Source of the DNA: Diadema setosum
Lineage: Eukaryota > Echinodermata > Echinoidea > Diadematoida > Diadematidae
Reading direction: 5' to 3'
Assembly: GCF_964275005.1 (NCBI RefSeq)
Contig: NC_092686.1
Location: 42,716,333-42,780,332, forward strand
DNA length: 64,000 nt
The position numbers were made by a program, and so were the translations under genes. This document shows, piece by piece, positions 11,378 through 22,811 of this stretch. A model generated the notes under the pieces. The model made no database searches. It was not told the origin of the DNA and saw nothing but the letters and a program-made list of their open reading frames with translations. Each line of letters opens with the position of its first letter. Position 1 is the first letter of the stretch.

Positions 11378-11531
11378 CTCCATGAGGTATCTGAGGTAAC
11401 TCGTTGGTAGGAGGCGTCACACAACTGATTGTGCTGCCATTGGTAATACCAGGTACCTCAAATGAGTCAAACGCACAAATGTATTGGTTGCCATCAAACA
11501 ATTCTGGCAGTTGTTCCAAGACGATGTTAAT
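11378..11531 (-). CDS. Plexin 1 coding exon 6: IPT1 core
   Basis: The exon is 154 nt, phase 0 to phase 1. The acceptor is CACATTAG|ATT and the donor GGAG|GTAAAA. It contains CAFDSFEVPGITNGSTISCV followed by TPPTNELPQIPHGG. The paired cysteines and the C-x-T-P-P pattern are those of the plexin IPT1 immunoglobulin-like fold. Confidence 0.9.
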
Positions 11532-12080
11532 CTAATGTGGAAGAAAAGAAAAAGTGAAGACAGCCATAACATATCATAACATTAAGTTTGCTAAAATAGC
11601 TTTCGGAATGGAGAACATAATGCCTGATAAATACAGCAATGACATAAAATCATTCAAAATGAGAGACAATTGGATAGATTTGAAAATTGCTTCCGTGCCA
11701 TTTGTGTCGTGAAAACTTGAAACGGAAAGTGAGGTGACTGAAAAAAAAAAGGTTATGACTGCATGCAATTATAATTTCTTTTGTGATTGAAAAAAGATCT
11801 ATACAGATATAATTTCCAAGGGGAAGAAATACTTGTAATTTAATCAAATTTATCAATCAATACAATTTTAGCATATCGATCAAGACCTATTGAAATGAGG
11901 GAAATATTCGAAAACCAAAAACACTGAAACAACAAACCTAGGGAGTGTTCATTTTTGAAAGATATTTCAGTCATATCTACTTTCCCCTTCTGTAGTTCAC
12001 TGCAAGATGATTATGAACCAAGTGCTTTTGAATTGGTGTTAAACTTTTGCTCTCGTTATAAAACAGTTCAGGCCCAGCTC

Positions 12081-12668
12081 CGGGATTTTCAGCTGCTTTC
12101 ATTAGTTACCCGTATTCACCTGATCACATGACGGTCGATAGGCAGGTAAAACTTTCAGAACCCCGTAACTGTTGAGAGAAGGTTGGTAGGCCCTGAAAGA
12201 TTGCTTCCTTGACTCCCCATTCGAATTATTGAGTTTCCTGGTCTAGACCTCAACGGCTTCTAGATCTATGTTGTGTCCTTGAGATTCGACGTGAATATGC
12301 TGAGAAACGTAACAGGAGGTGGACCTGGGGAGTCTGGGTTCACGGAATCTGCAGTTCTATGCCTCACCACGATTCCTGGCAAACCCCTTTTAAATGTCTT
12401 CCTGTATAGGATTGTGTACAGGGGATCAACGTGCCCTCGGCTTTGTCCTCCGGCTCTACTTAACGTGGACTGGCGTAATGTCGATACAGTACTTCGAAAG
12501 GGAAGTCAAGGAAGAAATCTATCAGGGGCTACCGCCCTTCTCTCAGCAGTGACTTGGGCGCCATACCTTTTCGAAAGTTTCTGACCCGCTAATCGACTGT
12601 CACATGATCAAGATGAAGACGTGTCAATAGATTAATGAAGGCTTTTGATTTGTTAGCTGAAAATCCCG
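12081..12668. mobile_element. Fold-back MITE, about 590 bp
   Basis: The left arm begins CGGGATTTTCAGCT and the right arm ends AGCTGAAAATCCCG. The arms also pair over TGATCACATGACGGTCGAT / ATCGACTGTCACATGATCA and over GAGAGAAGG...CCTTGACTCCC. An ORF at 12273-12584 lies inside and is probably fortuitous. Confidence 0.75.
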
Positions 12669-12786
12669 TTGGTAAATATTTTGTATTTAGATCAAAAGTT
12701 TATTAACAATGGAGATGAAGTAACATTACAGATGAATTAGCTTCTACTCTAACCAATATTGTTTTATTTGCACATGAAAAACTTAC

Positions 12787-12919
12787 ACTTTGCTCAGGTT
12801 GGTCATAAATGATTTTATCTGAAGGCTGGATCTCAGAGATTGAAGCACATGGCACGGTGTCGTAAGGCAACCATCTAGTGGATACCTCACGTAGCGGACA
12901 GTCGTTAAATCTTGTGCAC
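12787..12919 (-). CDS. Plexin 1 coding exon 5: end of PSI1 and start of IPT1
   Basis: The exon is 133 nt. Its first base completes the AGG codon begun in the previous exon, and it ends in phase 0 at AGT|GTAAGT. It reads RCTRFNDCPLREVSTRWLPY, the closing cysteines of PSI1, then CASISEIQPSDKIIYD. The C-x-x-I-x-x-I-x-P pattern opens the first IPT/TIG domain in plexins. Confidence 0.9.
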
Positions 12920-13073
12920 CTTCAAAAATAAACATACATGCAATCTCTACTTTATTTTAGAAGCATATTATGCTGTGTCGAGATCATATTAAAGATGAAT
13001 ATTTGTTATCAGAAAAGGAAAGACAAAATTGGTAAAGCACATCGTTATACACACAGGTCATTCATGATGTCAT

Positions 13074-15861
13074 ATGGGCAATTCCACGGTATGTAGGACA
13101 CAGATGCCGAAAATTCAAAATGATATTTGTTTCAAACACCATTCATTTTCAGACAATACTTGAGTTGAAGTTTTAAGAATCATTATGTTTTTCAATAAAA
13201 GCGGCCATTTTGATTTTCAAAATGGCTGCCAAAATATGCCTATAACTCAGTGGTAAGAAAGAGTGTTTTGTCACATAATTTACCCTCTGTATATCCACTT
13301 TACTATCCCTCTAAACAACAATCTTTTATATGCATGCAGTTACCAGACTAGTCTTTTTCCACATGATAGAAAGAAAAAGCTGGTTGCTTTAAAGAATTTC
13401 ATAAAACCTTTTAATTAGTTTGACAATGATGGATGTAACGTCAGTTACCAAAAACAAGGAATTTTTAACTTTATTCATCAAAGAAAGTGAGCTGTATGAT
13501 GTAACTTAGGATTTCTAATGTATGCCCATATGCCTTCCTTTCAATACCAGAAAATAAGGAAACGTGGCATACTGGAGAGTCAAATGAACACATCAAAATG
13601 TGTAACGTCAGTTACCGAAACGTCATATACCAGTATGTAACGTCAGTTACCATGACAGTAATTATAACTTAGGCAAATTTTTTGAATGTAGGCCATTTCA
13701 ATACATCTGGGAAGTCAAAGGTTATCAACAAAGAGCAGCAATCCCTTTGATAGGGAATGATGTCTCATCACCATGATACACTGTATGTCCACGGATACTT
13801 TTTTTTTGTTCACTTAATCTTATTTATTTATTTATCATATTTTTTCTTTGGTGGGGGGGGGGGGGGCTTGAGCTTTTGATTTTCGGCTCGGCACAAGTTT
13901 AAGGTTAAATCATCTGGAAGTTTAGGTTTACCACATGCAATATATATGCACTCAAATTACTATACAGTACTCACTGTCCTACGGGATGATAAAGCTACCA
14001 AATTTGTAGGCCTAATCAATGATGTGGTTGCATGGTAACCACCTTTTTCTATTAAAAAGCTTGTGTACAGCTGTATACCAACAGTTTTACAATCTTTACT
14101 AATGACTACTTTTGCAAGCATTTTTCTTTTTTTCTAGAAGCTTAGTGGAGTTTCTACCACAAGGCAAATGCAGGAACAGATATATTTCTTCGCTTGCACT
14201 TAAATGTGTGGTTTAGTTAATATGGCACATCTTGAAATCGTACATAAGCAGGCCTGACATAAGGCATGTACTGTCATTACTGTTTGAAACTAACACTGAT
14301 GTTGCTCAAAGTGAGAGGTGATTCTTGGGTAAAATAAAAAACTGTTCATATTTGTTGATTACTTTATTTCATTCATGCAGGGACATTTTTGTAATACATT
14401 ATAATTATGAACAGGAAGATTTGTTTATATTCATTGATCTTAGAATTCTTTCGGTGCAAAGTCCTATTTCTTGGTATCAGGGATGTATTTGCAAGCCTTG
14501 ATATACCAGTGAAAAGGAAAAGAAAAACAATTACATTCCTTCAAGAAAGGAATAAACAAATAATGCCCTTTTGACCAAAAAAGCATGTTTTTTCTTCACA
14601 GAAAAAATATTAAAAGTGTAACACTATTCATTTAAATCATTATTGATAATGGAGATCATTTTTTTTATTTGTGGCCCTAACAATGCCTTGAGGGAGAAGG
14701 AGTAAAATAAAGAACAGAACCACAGTAGATTTCATACATATTTATGAATATTTTTGTTTGTATGTGTTTTTTCCCCATGACCTGAAAGATATATATATTT
14801 TGTCACACACAAAAACATCTGTGTTTTGTATAGTACTGCAGGGCATTATGGGTGGGGTACTCTAGATAGAAACTTTCCTGTTCATCAAAAAAAAAAAAAA
14901 AAACCTTAGTTATGTCAATATTTATACTTGGAACTGCTGAATCTAAATGGCTCTGTGTAATCATAACTGTTGAATAAGCATTCAATCTTAAGACAAATGT
15001 CGAGAAATGTCGTCTGGTGCATTTACATTATTTTTGCTCAACTGTGCTATGGCGTGGGGGGGGGGGGAGCTTGCCCTCTAAGGGCCCCACCCCATTTTTG
15101 TCTTTAGATTTTGTTTTAATTTGTTAAAGTAAATGCCTGGGATTGTTACTGGTATACTGCAGCAGTATAATAACCTGTTAAATAAATAAGTTCTTTGTAA
15201 ACCCCATAGCAAAAGTATGTGTAACGTCAGTTACGTAACGTCAGTTACTGACATGTTTACCTTTAAGTTTTCATAAAACATAAAAAAAATGGACTAATGT
15301 TTCATTTCATTTGGGTATTTATAATTGATGAACCAAGGTATGATTCCATAACAAACAAATCACTATGAAAGGTCAGAATTACAAAATATCACAAAACTAT
15401 TCCTAATCATGATTTTCCATGTGTAAACCCTATGGCAAATGTAAGCGTAACGTCAGTTACGTAACGTCAGTTACCGTCATGCCTTCACTGAAATTGGCAT
15501 GGCGCTAAAAGGAAATATCTAAAGTGCACATTATTTTGCACACCTGTTCCTAAGAACCTAGGTATATTGCCATATCAAACACATAAAGTTTAGAAGTCAG
15601 GGACATGAGATATTTCCATTTAAATCTACACCATAATTTCCCATGTCCTTTTTCCGTAACGTCAGTTACCGACACATTTTCACTTGCTATGTGATAAGAA
15701 ATGCAGTTTGTGAAAAAAACTTTCCACCTATTTCTTCATTCCCATGAACTCATTCATCAATGCTAATTACAAGCCCCGGGTGCTTTCATTCACAAAACTA
15801 CAACATAAACAATTTTATGAAAATCCTTACGCGTAACGTCAGTTACCGTGGAATTGCCCAT
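13074..15861. mobile_element. 2.8-kb TIR element with nine GTAACGTCAGTTAC motifs
   Basis: The terminal inverted repeats are 18 bp: ATGGGCAATTCCACGGTA at 13074 and its exact complement ending at 15861. Nine exact copies of the 14-bp near-palindrome GTAACGTCAGTTAC start at 13435, 13602, 13637, 15221, 15235, 15447, 15461, 15656 and 15833. The last one touches the right TIR. The clustering in the outer thirds is what subterminal transposase-binding sites look like. No transposase ORF is seen, so it is probably non-autonomous. It fills the intron between plexin 1 exons 4 and 5. Confidence 0.8.
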
Positions 15862-16023
15862 GTACATATCAGCGAGGGCGAACCATCAAGAAGACTGTGA
15901 TCTTGTTTTAAAACATACTACACAATACAGTAATAATTCTGAACCACTCCGATTTGTGCTATAAAACAATTCTTATCATGGACCTCACGTATGGGTATGT
16001 ACATTAGATGAATAAATACTGAC

Positions 16024-16139
16024 CTGCCTTCAAGAGTACACCACCCACAGTATGGGTCTCCATCGTGTTCACCGAGAGGCCCGATACATTCTTCACAAGT
16101 CAAAAAATTACTGCAGTTCGCCAGAGAGAGCTTGAATAC
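16024..16139 (-). CDS. Plexin 1 coding exon 4: PSI domain 1
   Basis: The exon is 116 nt and runs from phase 0 to phase 2. The acceptor is CCGCGCAG|GTA and the donor GGCAG|GTCAGT. It encodes the cysteine-rich plexin-semaphorin-integrin module: CSNFLTCEECIG, a loop, then DPYCGWCTLEG. The C-x-x-C and CGWC spacing is typical of a PSI domain directly after the Sema propeller. Confidence 0.95.
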
Positions 16140-16492
16140 CTGCGCGGTTGAGTAAAAGGAGAAATGCTGGTGTTTATGAGGTTTCTGAACATGCAAAATA
16201 CAATTTCCCGTGCAATATTTATGCACATAGGTGTATGAATTATATCTACTGCATGGACGTCCCAGTCCAGCTTTGAATAGCTTATGACGATCCATTCCTA
16301 AATGCATGTGACATATAGGACTATTTCAGTAAATGTCAACTGTTTTCTCTTACTGTTTGACACCTATAAGGTGCTAAAGCCATTACCATAAAAATGGGCT
16401 CCTACCTCTTTTTCTAACCTCGATCGTGATGTTGATTATAGCATTCGAAATTCACTATGTTACAGTTTAACACACACTACACGTGTTATTAC

Positions 16493-16630
16493 CTGTGAAC
16501 CTCTCTCAGAGCCTGTTGCCAGAATGATTTGCTCCTTGTCCTCATCCAGTAACACATCTCGTAGAACAGATCCTTGTCCAAGGGGAACATTTTCGTACTG
16601 GTAGGCTGAAGAGTTGTTTAAAATGTGGAT
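16493..16630 (-). CDS. Plexin 1 coding exon 3: last Sema blade
   Basis: The exon has 46 codons, phase 0 to phase 0. The acceptor is CTGTGCAG|ATC and the donor CACAG|GTAATA. The peptide IHILNNSSAYQYENVPLGQG is followed by VLRDVLLDEDKEQIILATGS, the usual last Sema blade before PSI1. The intron on its 5' side holds an LTR retroelement whose edge lies only about 50 bp from this acceptor. Confidence 0.92.
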
Positions 16631-16679
16631 CTGCACAGCAGGTAACAAAGAAGGCGTGATACCAAAGACAGAGATTAAA

Positions 16680-16835
16680 CGCCAGCATGTTTGTTTGTTG
16701 TTAATGTTATTATCATTGTTGTTTATAATGTTAACGCCCTCCGGTGGGCAATCGTGTTAAGCGTCTTGGCTGCGGTAATAAATCTACACCACAACCGTAC
16801 CTGGAATCGTCCGGTGTTTTCTTCTCGTAATGGCG
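16680..16835 (+). repeat. 5' LTR
   Basis: The LTR is 156 bp and identical to the 3' copy. It contains an AATAAA hexamer at 16777-16782 and ends TAATGGCG next to the primer site. It is unusually short for an LTR, in the size range of TRIM-like elements. Confidence 0.9.
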
Positions 16836-16858
16836 TGGTGGCAGCGGTGGGATCCGAA
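16836..16858 (+). promoter_or_regulatory. Primer binding site, tRNA-Leu
   Basis: TGGTGGCAGCGGTGGGATCC immediately follows the LTR. Its complement, GGATCCCACCGCTGCCACCA, is the acceptor and T-arm 3' end of a leucine tRNA including CCA, as I recall the animal tRNA-Leu sequence. Only the T-loop side appears to differ by a base. Confidence 0.85.
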
Positions 16859-17001
16859 TCTTAGGCCCGATTTAACGTCCACAGGAATCCGAACGGGGAG
16901 AGATCTCGCTCGACATAAAAGGGGCCGGACGTTCAGCAAAAGCGCTGTGATAGTTCCAGGTACTGATTTCACCTTTGTGTGTGTAGTCCCATACATACAC
17001 A

Positions 17002-17445
17002 TTGAAAATGTGTGATGCATCAACGCAGCGATGCGCCGCAGCGGCCAAGTCCAAGGCACCCGCACCCGCACCGACACATCGGTGCCCCGTGACTACTGTC
17101 GGAACCACGGCAGCTGACACATCGTGCACAACCCCCTACTTCCCCGGAACTGTTGGTCTCTACCCTCCCGTGGAGGTCGACGTCCACTTGAGAAGTGGTT
17201 CACCACTGAACATCATCAGAGTGTCAATGGCAGAGAAGTTGGAGTTGGATATTGTGGTTGATTCATATGGATATGATGATCACTTAATTCATGATTACTG
17301 GTCTATTGGAGATAGTCTCAAGCTGCCTGATAGTCTCATGCTGACAAAGATAGTAGGCCTGACCTGCGTCTCTATTTATTGTAATGGCTTACAGATGTTG
17401 TTTGATGCCATCGTCGTGAGTGATGACAACACAGATAGGACATAA
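17002..17445 (+). pseudogene. Retropepsin-like ORF of the LTR element, degenerate
   Basis: The ORF has 147 codons from ATG to TAA. PVEVDVHLRSGSPLNIIRVS resembles the L-x-D-(S/T)-G-S-x-x-N-I-I active-site loop of retroviral-type aspartic proteases, but the catalytic Asp position is Arg. After the stop the reading continues in another frame as DIIGGAPFMETNDISVRP, the usual region after the protease core, so a frameshift separates the two. The N-terminal part is Ala/Pro/Thr-rich. Assignment by motif only. Confidence 0.5.
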
Positions 17446-17462
17446 TTGGCGGCGCCCCCTTC

Positions 17463-18503
17463 ATGGAAACAAACGACATCTCAGTGCGCCCCTCAAAGCA
17501 TGAAGTCACATTCAGCGATGACTCTGTGTTCACATACAATTGGCATTGTGATTATCCTCCTTCCTGTCAGCCTATTCATGCAAGTGACTATGATAACCAG
17601 CATCAATCTGTTTGCAAAGCAGCTGACAGCACGCCTGATTCCAGTCACCTTCAGCTTTTAGCTCAGTGTGAGTCTAGCTCTTGCACCAAGCGTTTGCCTG
17701 CCGCCCATGCTGGACTTCTACATACAGAGCAGGAACACCACTTTGAGTATGGACTTAGCTCTGATGACTGTCACCATCCTGTCAATTGTGATCCTCATTG
17801 CCCTACTACTACATCCCCGTCCGGCTCCCAGCTGGAAGGCGTGAATGACCCTCCACCCTTGGCTGCTACGTGCCCAGCCTTGCCAACGCACACCTCATCA
17901 ATCCCATGCTCTGGCACCCCATCGCCATCTGCTGTCATGATAGACATCGCACAGACTCCCCAAGACAGAGAAGGCCCTGCCCATGCACATGGTCCACCCC
18001 CTGAGGCTGAAGCCATGGACGTTGGTCTCCCAACAGCGATGCAATACCCCGGTAGTGCCCGCGTGGGTGCACCTGACCCCAAGCTAAGGGTGCCCTTCAA
18101 TGTTGTCCCTAGCACTTCCTGTCACAATGGTGATGTCTGCTCCCTGACCGCTGTAGGGGATACCTCTGATGCCCATCTTGGTCCTGTATTGCTATATCCT
18201 TTGTGTACCAGCACCAGCAGTTTCCCTCCTGACAGCTCGACTGATGTGCACCACATGTCACCCATGGGGTGGGATACCCCTCCCCAGCCGTGGCCTGATG
18301 ATGTTCCCGAGCATTGTCCTCTCGTCACTAGCCAAGTTTTGGTACAGCCAGTCCCTGCCCTTTCTGCTCCTGCCCCCTACCTTGCGTATGATGACAACCA
18401 TCCCCCTGATGGTTCCAGCCGGCCACCGTCCACCATCCCCTTACGGGCAGTACAAGCTCCTTCCCTCTGGATGAGTTTGTTGTTCCCATTCGCGCCCCCC
18501 TGA
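17463..18503 (+). CDS. Proline/serine-rich ORF of the LTR element, unknown function
   Basis: The ORF has 346 codons. Its first residues (METNDISVRPSKHEVTF) continue the protease-like region in a shifted frame. The rest is low-complexity Pro, Ser, Thr, His and Cys with no zinc knuckle, RT, RNase H or integrase motif. No membrane segment or signal peptide is evident. It may be a decayed polyprotein remnant or an element-specific protein. Confidence 0.4.
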   Translation: METNDISVRPSKHEVTFSDDSVFTYNWHCDYPPSCQPIHASDYDNQHQSVCKAADSTPDSSHLQLLAQCESSSCTKRLPAAHAGLLHTEQEHHFEYGLSSDDCHHPVNCDPHCPTTTSPSGSQLEGVNDPPPLAATCPALPTHTSSIPCSGTPSPSAVMIDIAQTPQDREGPAHAHGPPPEAEAMDVGLPTAMQYPGSARVGAPDPKLRVPFNVVPSTSCHNGDVCSLTAVGDTSDAHLGPVLLYPLCTSTSSFPPDSSTDVHHMSPMGWDTPPQPWPDDVPEHCPLVTSQVLVQPVPALSAPAPYLAYDDNHPPDGSSRPPSTIPLRAVQAPSLWMSLLFPFAPP

Positions 18504-21286
18504 TGCCAGCAGCCCACTGATGTCCTACATGCTCCATGCGGCTTCTTTGGCCCACACCCTGATGACTCCCTACCCCAAGTCATGCCCCTCTTCTATCTGT
18601 GCTGCCTATGCACCTGGATAGTGTGGCCCATTTTGTTTTGTGTATATTGAGTATAGACAATAGACTTTGATGGACATGTTAATCATGCAGTAACTCATTC
18701 TTTTGTGTTTTTATGTACAGATGAATAAGATTTTATCGGGTATACATGTACGATTGTATTTCATTCTTTCTAAACATTTACGGTTGTTGGTTTGTTTGTT
18801 TTTTCATCAGAAAGTAAATGTAATGTTTCAGTTGTCAGTATTTGTACCAGGTGTACCCCCTTTTTATAGATACACGTCTTCCTGATTATTTTTGTGTTTT
18901 CATTAAAAAAAAAACAAACAAAGACAAGAGAGAGAATAGATACAATTGTACTGTACTGCTGTTTATCAGTAATGTCCTCAGCTTATTGTTTGCTTTTCAC
19001 CAATGTAGTTGGTGTACTCATGTGTTATGATCGCTTTCATTGCTGCAATGCAAGTTTGTCCCTGTCATACTCAAGCCTTTGGACTCTGTCCTCTTTGTAC
19101 ATATGTAAGTGTGTTGTGTTCTTAGAGGGTTCTCTATCTTTTATAAGATGTGTGGTTTTACATCATTGGGTAAAGCCAATTTCATTTCTCTGTTTTGGAT
19201 GGGAAACCAAATCTGTTTTTATACTTCTTACACTTTACCCTCATTCGGGTATTTGTACTTTCTGTTCAAATTTGAGATCTGAGTGATTCCTCATATGGGA
19301 TTTTTTTACATAGGTTTTATGCAGATCTCTATAATTATTTTGATCTGCAAGATCTGTATAATACTTGTTTTAGTTTCAGATTATACAGGTTTTATACCTC
19401 TTGTCGATAAAGTATTGTGTATATTATGATTTATTATTGCCTCTTCTGTTGCTGTAACTTGATTATTACCCAACAGATTTCATTCAGACTTGCTAGGGAG
19501 AAGTATGGGTGATCATTCCACATGAAGGACACAACAGTTTGTGGTAATGGCGCCCTCAGTGTTCCAACTTTGGATGCCAATGCTTATTTCTTGTGTGTGC
19601 TCTATCAGCCACATTTTTTATAAGATTTTTTTCAAATTTGGTAAAAAGGTGCTTTATAGTGAAATGAAGATGCTCATATTTTTTTGGTGGTGGCACCTTC
19701 GTTTGTTCTGTCTTTATACATGAAAAGGTAAATTCTACAGGGTCCGCTTGTGTGTGCGACCCTACCTTGTTTCTTGATTGATCTTTTAAAAAAATTTTTA
19801 TGTACATGTATCTTAGTCAAATTTATACACCTACATCTATTTGGATTTTATTGTATCCTGCAACAGTTGCCATGTACAAAATTGTGGCCTACAAAGTAAT
19901 CCAGATGGAGTATGGGAGATGGGTTCGGGGGATACATGTGCTCGATTGCGAGTGCTTCTAGTTTACAATTTGCAGTGAACAGAAAGAAGTGATCTGGGCA
20001 GCACTTGTTACATAAATATGCTCTGTGTTTGATATTACATGTAATTGCATTCCAAATGTTATATGCATAATTTTGAAGATAATATCTATGCAACAGTCAA
20101 GTAAGTCACTGTTTGAGTGTAGATTTTTAGGTTTGGTTTTTAAAACAATCCTTATGTTACAGTTTGCTAAAGTCACCCATTATTTGGTTTGATATATGAG
20201 TATAGTTATAGACCCTGTGTTTATGCTTGTCCAGCATTCCCACGTGTGACTCTGTGTTTTTACTAACAGTATACCATGCTGTAGTAGAAGTATAAAGTAG
20301 TTATTGCAAATTTTTTATGTGCATAAGTATTGTATCATTTATGCAGGGAGCTGTCTGTGTATACATTGTAATTGCTTAATGAAGTGATTTTGATGTGTAT
20401 TATGGGTAATATGAAGTGCATGCATATGTCATAGCTTCGTGTATTTTTTCCATGCATACGTGTATCATGTTTATTTTTGTAAACTACAAGATGGTGGATT
20501 TTAAGTATACTGTGTTTGATTTCACTAGTGTACATGTGTGTCAATGGAGATTTTAGTCTCTACGTACTATGATTTAAAGCGTTAGATAGATATTTTTATA
20601 GGGATGGAAGAACACATCTTCTGGCGGTAGTTATGTTTTTTTGTCTCGATTATCTCACACTCTCATAAAGGAATTGAAGAGAGAAGGTGGTGAAGATGGT
20701 ATGTACATGTATGTTAAATGATGGTGTGGTACAGTTGTTTAATTTTGATACAAAAGTTTAATAGAGTTTGAAGTGATTGTTACAAATTTATTATGATTTA
20801 TCTTAGTGCTCATGTGTTATGTAAAAGGGCATAAAAGTATTGTAATGTTTGCATATTTGCAGGATAAGTAGATATGTAAGTTATTTGTTGTTTGACCTTT
20901 CGTAATACCTGTTTGGGAATGTTATGACTTATGTATGTATATAGGTTCCTTTTTTTCGTTGTTACAAGCTGGTTTTTGACTTGCTCAGCAGTTTGACAGA
21001 CTTTGATAGTTGATGTGTAACATCAAGCTGACAGTGCCAAAAGAGATGATGCGTTATAAGTGTTACTCAATTGTGATGATATTTTATTAGGTTAAGGGTC
21101 AGTTGATGTTATAAATAAAGCTTCCTCTCTTTGTGTTTGAGTAGGATATTTTGCTCCATTTTATTGGAGGTATAAACTGATGTTGTTTATACAGTGTAGT
21201 AGACATGTTGCCAAGAATTACTTAGAATCTTGTTTGACATGCCGAATTGGATTTTCAGAGAGAAGTATTGTATTGAGCTTTGTAAG
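18504..21286 (+). other. Non-coding interior of the LTR element
   Basis: About 2.8 kb of T-rich sequence between the ORFs and the polypurine tract. An AATAAA occurs near 21114. Nothing protein-coding is recognised. Confidence 0.6.
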
Positions 21287-21308
21287 CAAAGGAGAAAAGA
21301 AGTAGTCA
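21287..21308 (+). promoter_or_regulatory. Polypurine tract before the 3' LTR
   Basis: An almost uninterrupted A/G run (AAAGGAGAAAAGAAGTAG) lies a few bases before the 3' LTR, where second-strand synthesis is normally primed. Confidence 0.7.
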
Positions 21309-21464
21309 CGCCAGCATGTTTGTTTGTTGTTAATGTTATTATCATTGTTGTTTATAATGTTAACGCCCTCCGGTGGGCAATCGTGTTAAGCGTCTTGGCT
21401 GCGGTAATAAATCTACACCACAACCGTACCTGGAATCGTCCGGTGTTTTCTTCTCGTAATGGCG
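21309..21464 (+). repeat. 3' LTR
   Basis: Identical to the 5' LTR. The internal AATAAA at 21406-21411 could act as the element's poly(A) signal. Confidence 0.9.
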
Positions 21465-21820
21465 AAAGGTCATTCAACTGTATTTTGACATGTTTTCATA
21501 CACATTTCTCCGCCTCCCGAAATGCAACAATAACTTCGGATTGCATTCATCGTGAAATGAAAATTGGTCCAGAATAGTTATGCTTTTGAATTCATTCTTT
21601 ATAAAATAAGCACGAACATGAATTTCTCCTTATAGGAAGCGAATATTTCACCCGGGTTTTGCTGTAAGAGGTGATGTGGAAAAAATGTTAAAAAGAATGA
21701 AACCTCATAAAATGTGAATTGACAGAATGCGGGAATATTAGTAAAATACATCTGCAATGTTTGAGAAAATACGGAAAATACATGCAAAGTTCACACTTTT
21801 AACGTTCTTGAGCAGCAATT

Positions 21821-22133
21821 AGGGAGCTTTAGATTTTGACGCGCGGACGTTTGAGACGACGAGTGCGCTGGACGTTCTCCTCTCCCCTGCGTCGTGCTGA
21901 AAAGAAGCTTTAGAATACGCTGGGACGTTACGTATAAAAAATAAAATCGCGCCCCCATATGATCGGTGCATGAAGTAGTTCTCTACGTTGCAAACTGTGC
22001 GGACATAAAAATAGCCCAGTACGCGTAGTGAAAAACTCAGGCGACGCTAGCTAAAAAATAGATCGACTTGACGCGCGCTTGTTTTTTTTTTTTTTCCCTC
22101 TGAACGTCCGCGCGTCTAAAATCCAAAGCTCCC
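21821..22133. mobile_element. MITE with GC-rich TIRs
   Basis: GGGAGCTTTAGATTTTGACG followed by CGCGGACGTT at the left is mirrored by AACGTCCGCGCGTCTAAAATC and AAAGCTCCC at the right. Possible ATT target duplication on both sides. Lies in the intron between plexin 1 exons 2 and 3. Confidence 0.75.
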
Positions 22134-22604
22134 CATTGGTGGATGAAAATGCCACAACAATTTGTAACGTCACGCCATGGATAACGGTGCAGAGAAAATA
22201 TAAAGGAAGTAATTATTATTATTATTATAGTTATAAACATATTTTCACTATTCTAGCATAATGAAAAAAGCACTTTCAGATAGCAAGGGGAATACAAAAC
22301 TTAACATGTCAGTAACAAGTCGATGCACCTCTCATTGAAAACTGAAAGTCTGTGGAATCATTAATTTTTGTATATCATTGTATATAGGCTATGTAGTGTC
22401 ACGAAATGTAGTAGTCGTTTAAACCAGAAGTGGCTGCACGGAAATTCCACAATTTTAGAACCTTTTCACGGAATGTCCGACTTCCCTCAAGCTTCGCTGA
22501 TCCACATGACATGTTTGGCGTTCATTTCCCTAAGTTAACGAAGTAATGTGCCACAGCTGTTCATTATCATTGTTTATGTTACCATTTTACAATGTGGACC
22601 ATAC

Positions 22605-22811
22605 CTTCAGTAATTCACCCTCTCCACTTCCAATGAAAGCAACAGTATAGTCTCTCTTTATAGTAGTGATGATAGACGTAGGCTCCACATCAGAGAAGGT
22701 GAGTACCGGTGAAGTAGTCACAGGGTTCACTCCATTGGGGTAGGCGTAGTAAGCACCGTCATATTCAGTAGCTTGGCACTCTCTGCTTTCTGGATTTGGT
22801 GAGTTGGGGAC
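22605..22811 (-). CDS. Plexin 1 coding exon 2: Sema domain, late blades
   Basis: The exon has 69 codons and phase 0 at both ends. The acceptor is CATGCTAG|GTC and the donor AAG|GTATGG. It reads VPNSPNPESRECQATEYDGA at the start and ends FIGSGEGELLK, the plexin pattern in which a small-residue stretch followed by LLK introduces the last blade. Together with exons 1 and 3 it gives a Sema domain of about 430 residues after the signal peptide. Confidence 0.92.

Larger units (their letters stand above)
16680..21464 (+). mobile_element. LTR retroelement with identical 156-bp LTRs, no RT
   Basis: Two direct repeats (16680-16835 and 21309-21464) are identical and begin and end with the inverted pair CGCCA/TGGCG. 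A tRNA primer site follows the left LTR directly, and a purine-rich tract (GCAAAGGAGAAAAGAAGTAG) precedes the right LTR. The interior holds a protease-like ORF and a proline-rich ORF, then about 2.8 kb of non-coding DNA. Reverse transcriptase, RNase H and integrase are missing, so the copy must have been mobilised in trans. Identical LTRs indicate a recent insertion. No clear target-site duplication is visible. It is antisense to plexin 1, in the intron between exons 2 and 3. Confidence 0.9.

Noticed and set aside
12273..12584. 103-codon ORF on the plus strand
   Set aside because: Lies inside the fold-back MITE and spans its centre; no motif.
17463..18503. 346-codon ORF as a possible host gene
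   Set aside because: It lies between the two LTRs and begins with the continuation of the element's protease region, so it belongs to the retroelement.
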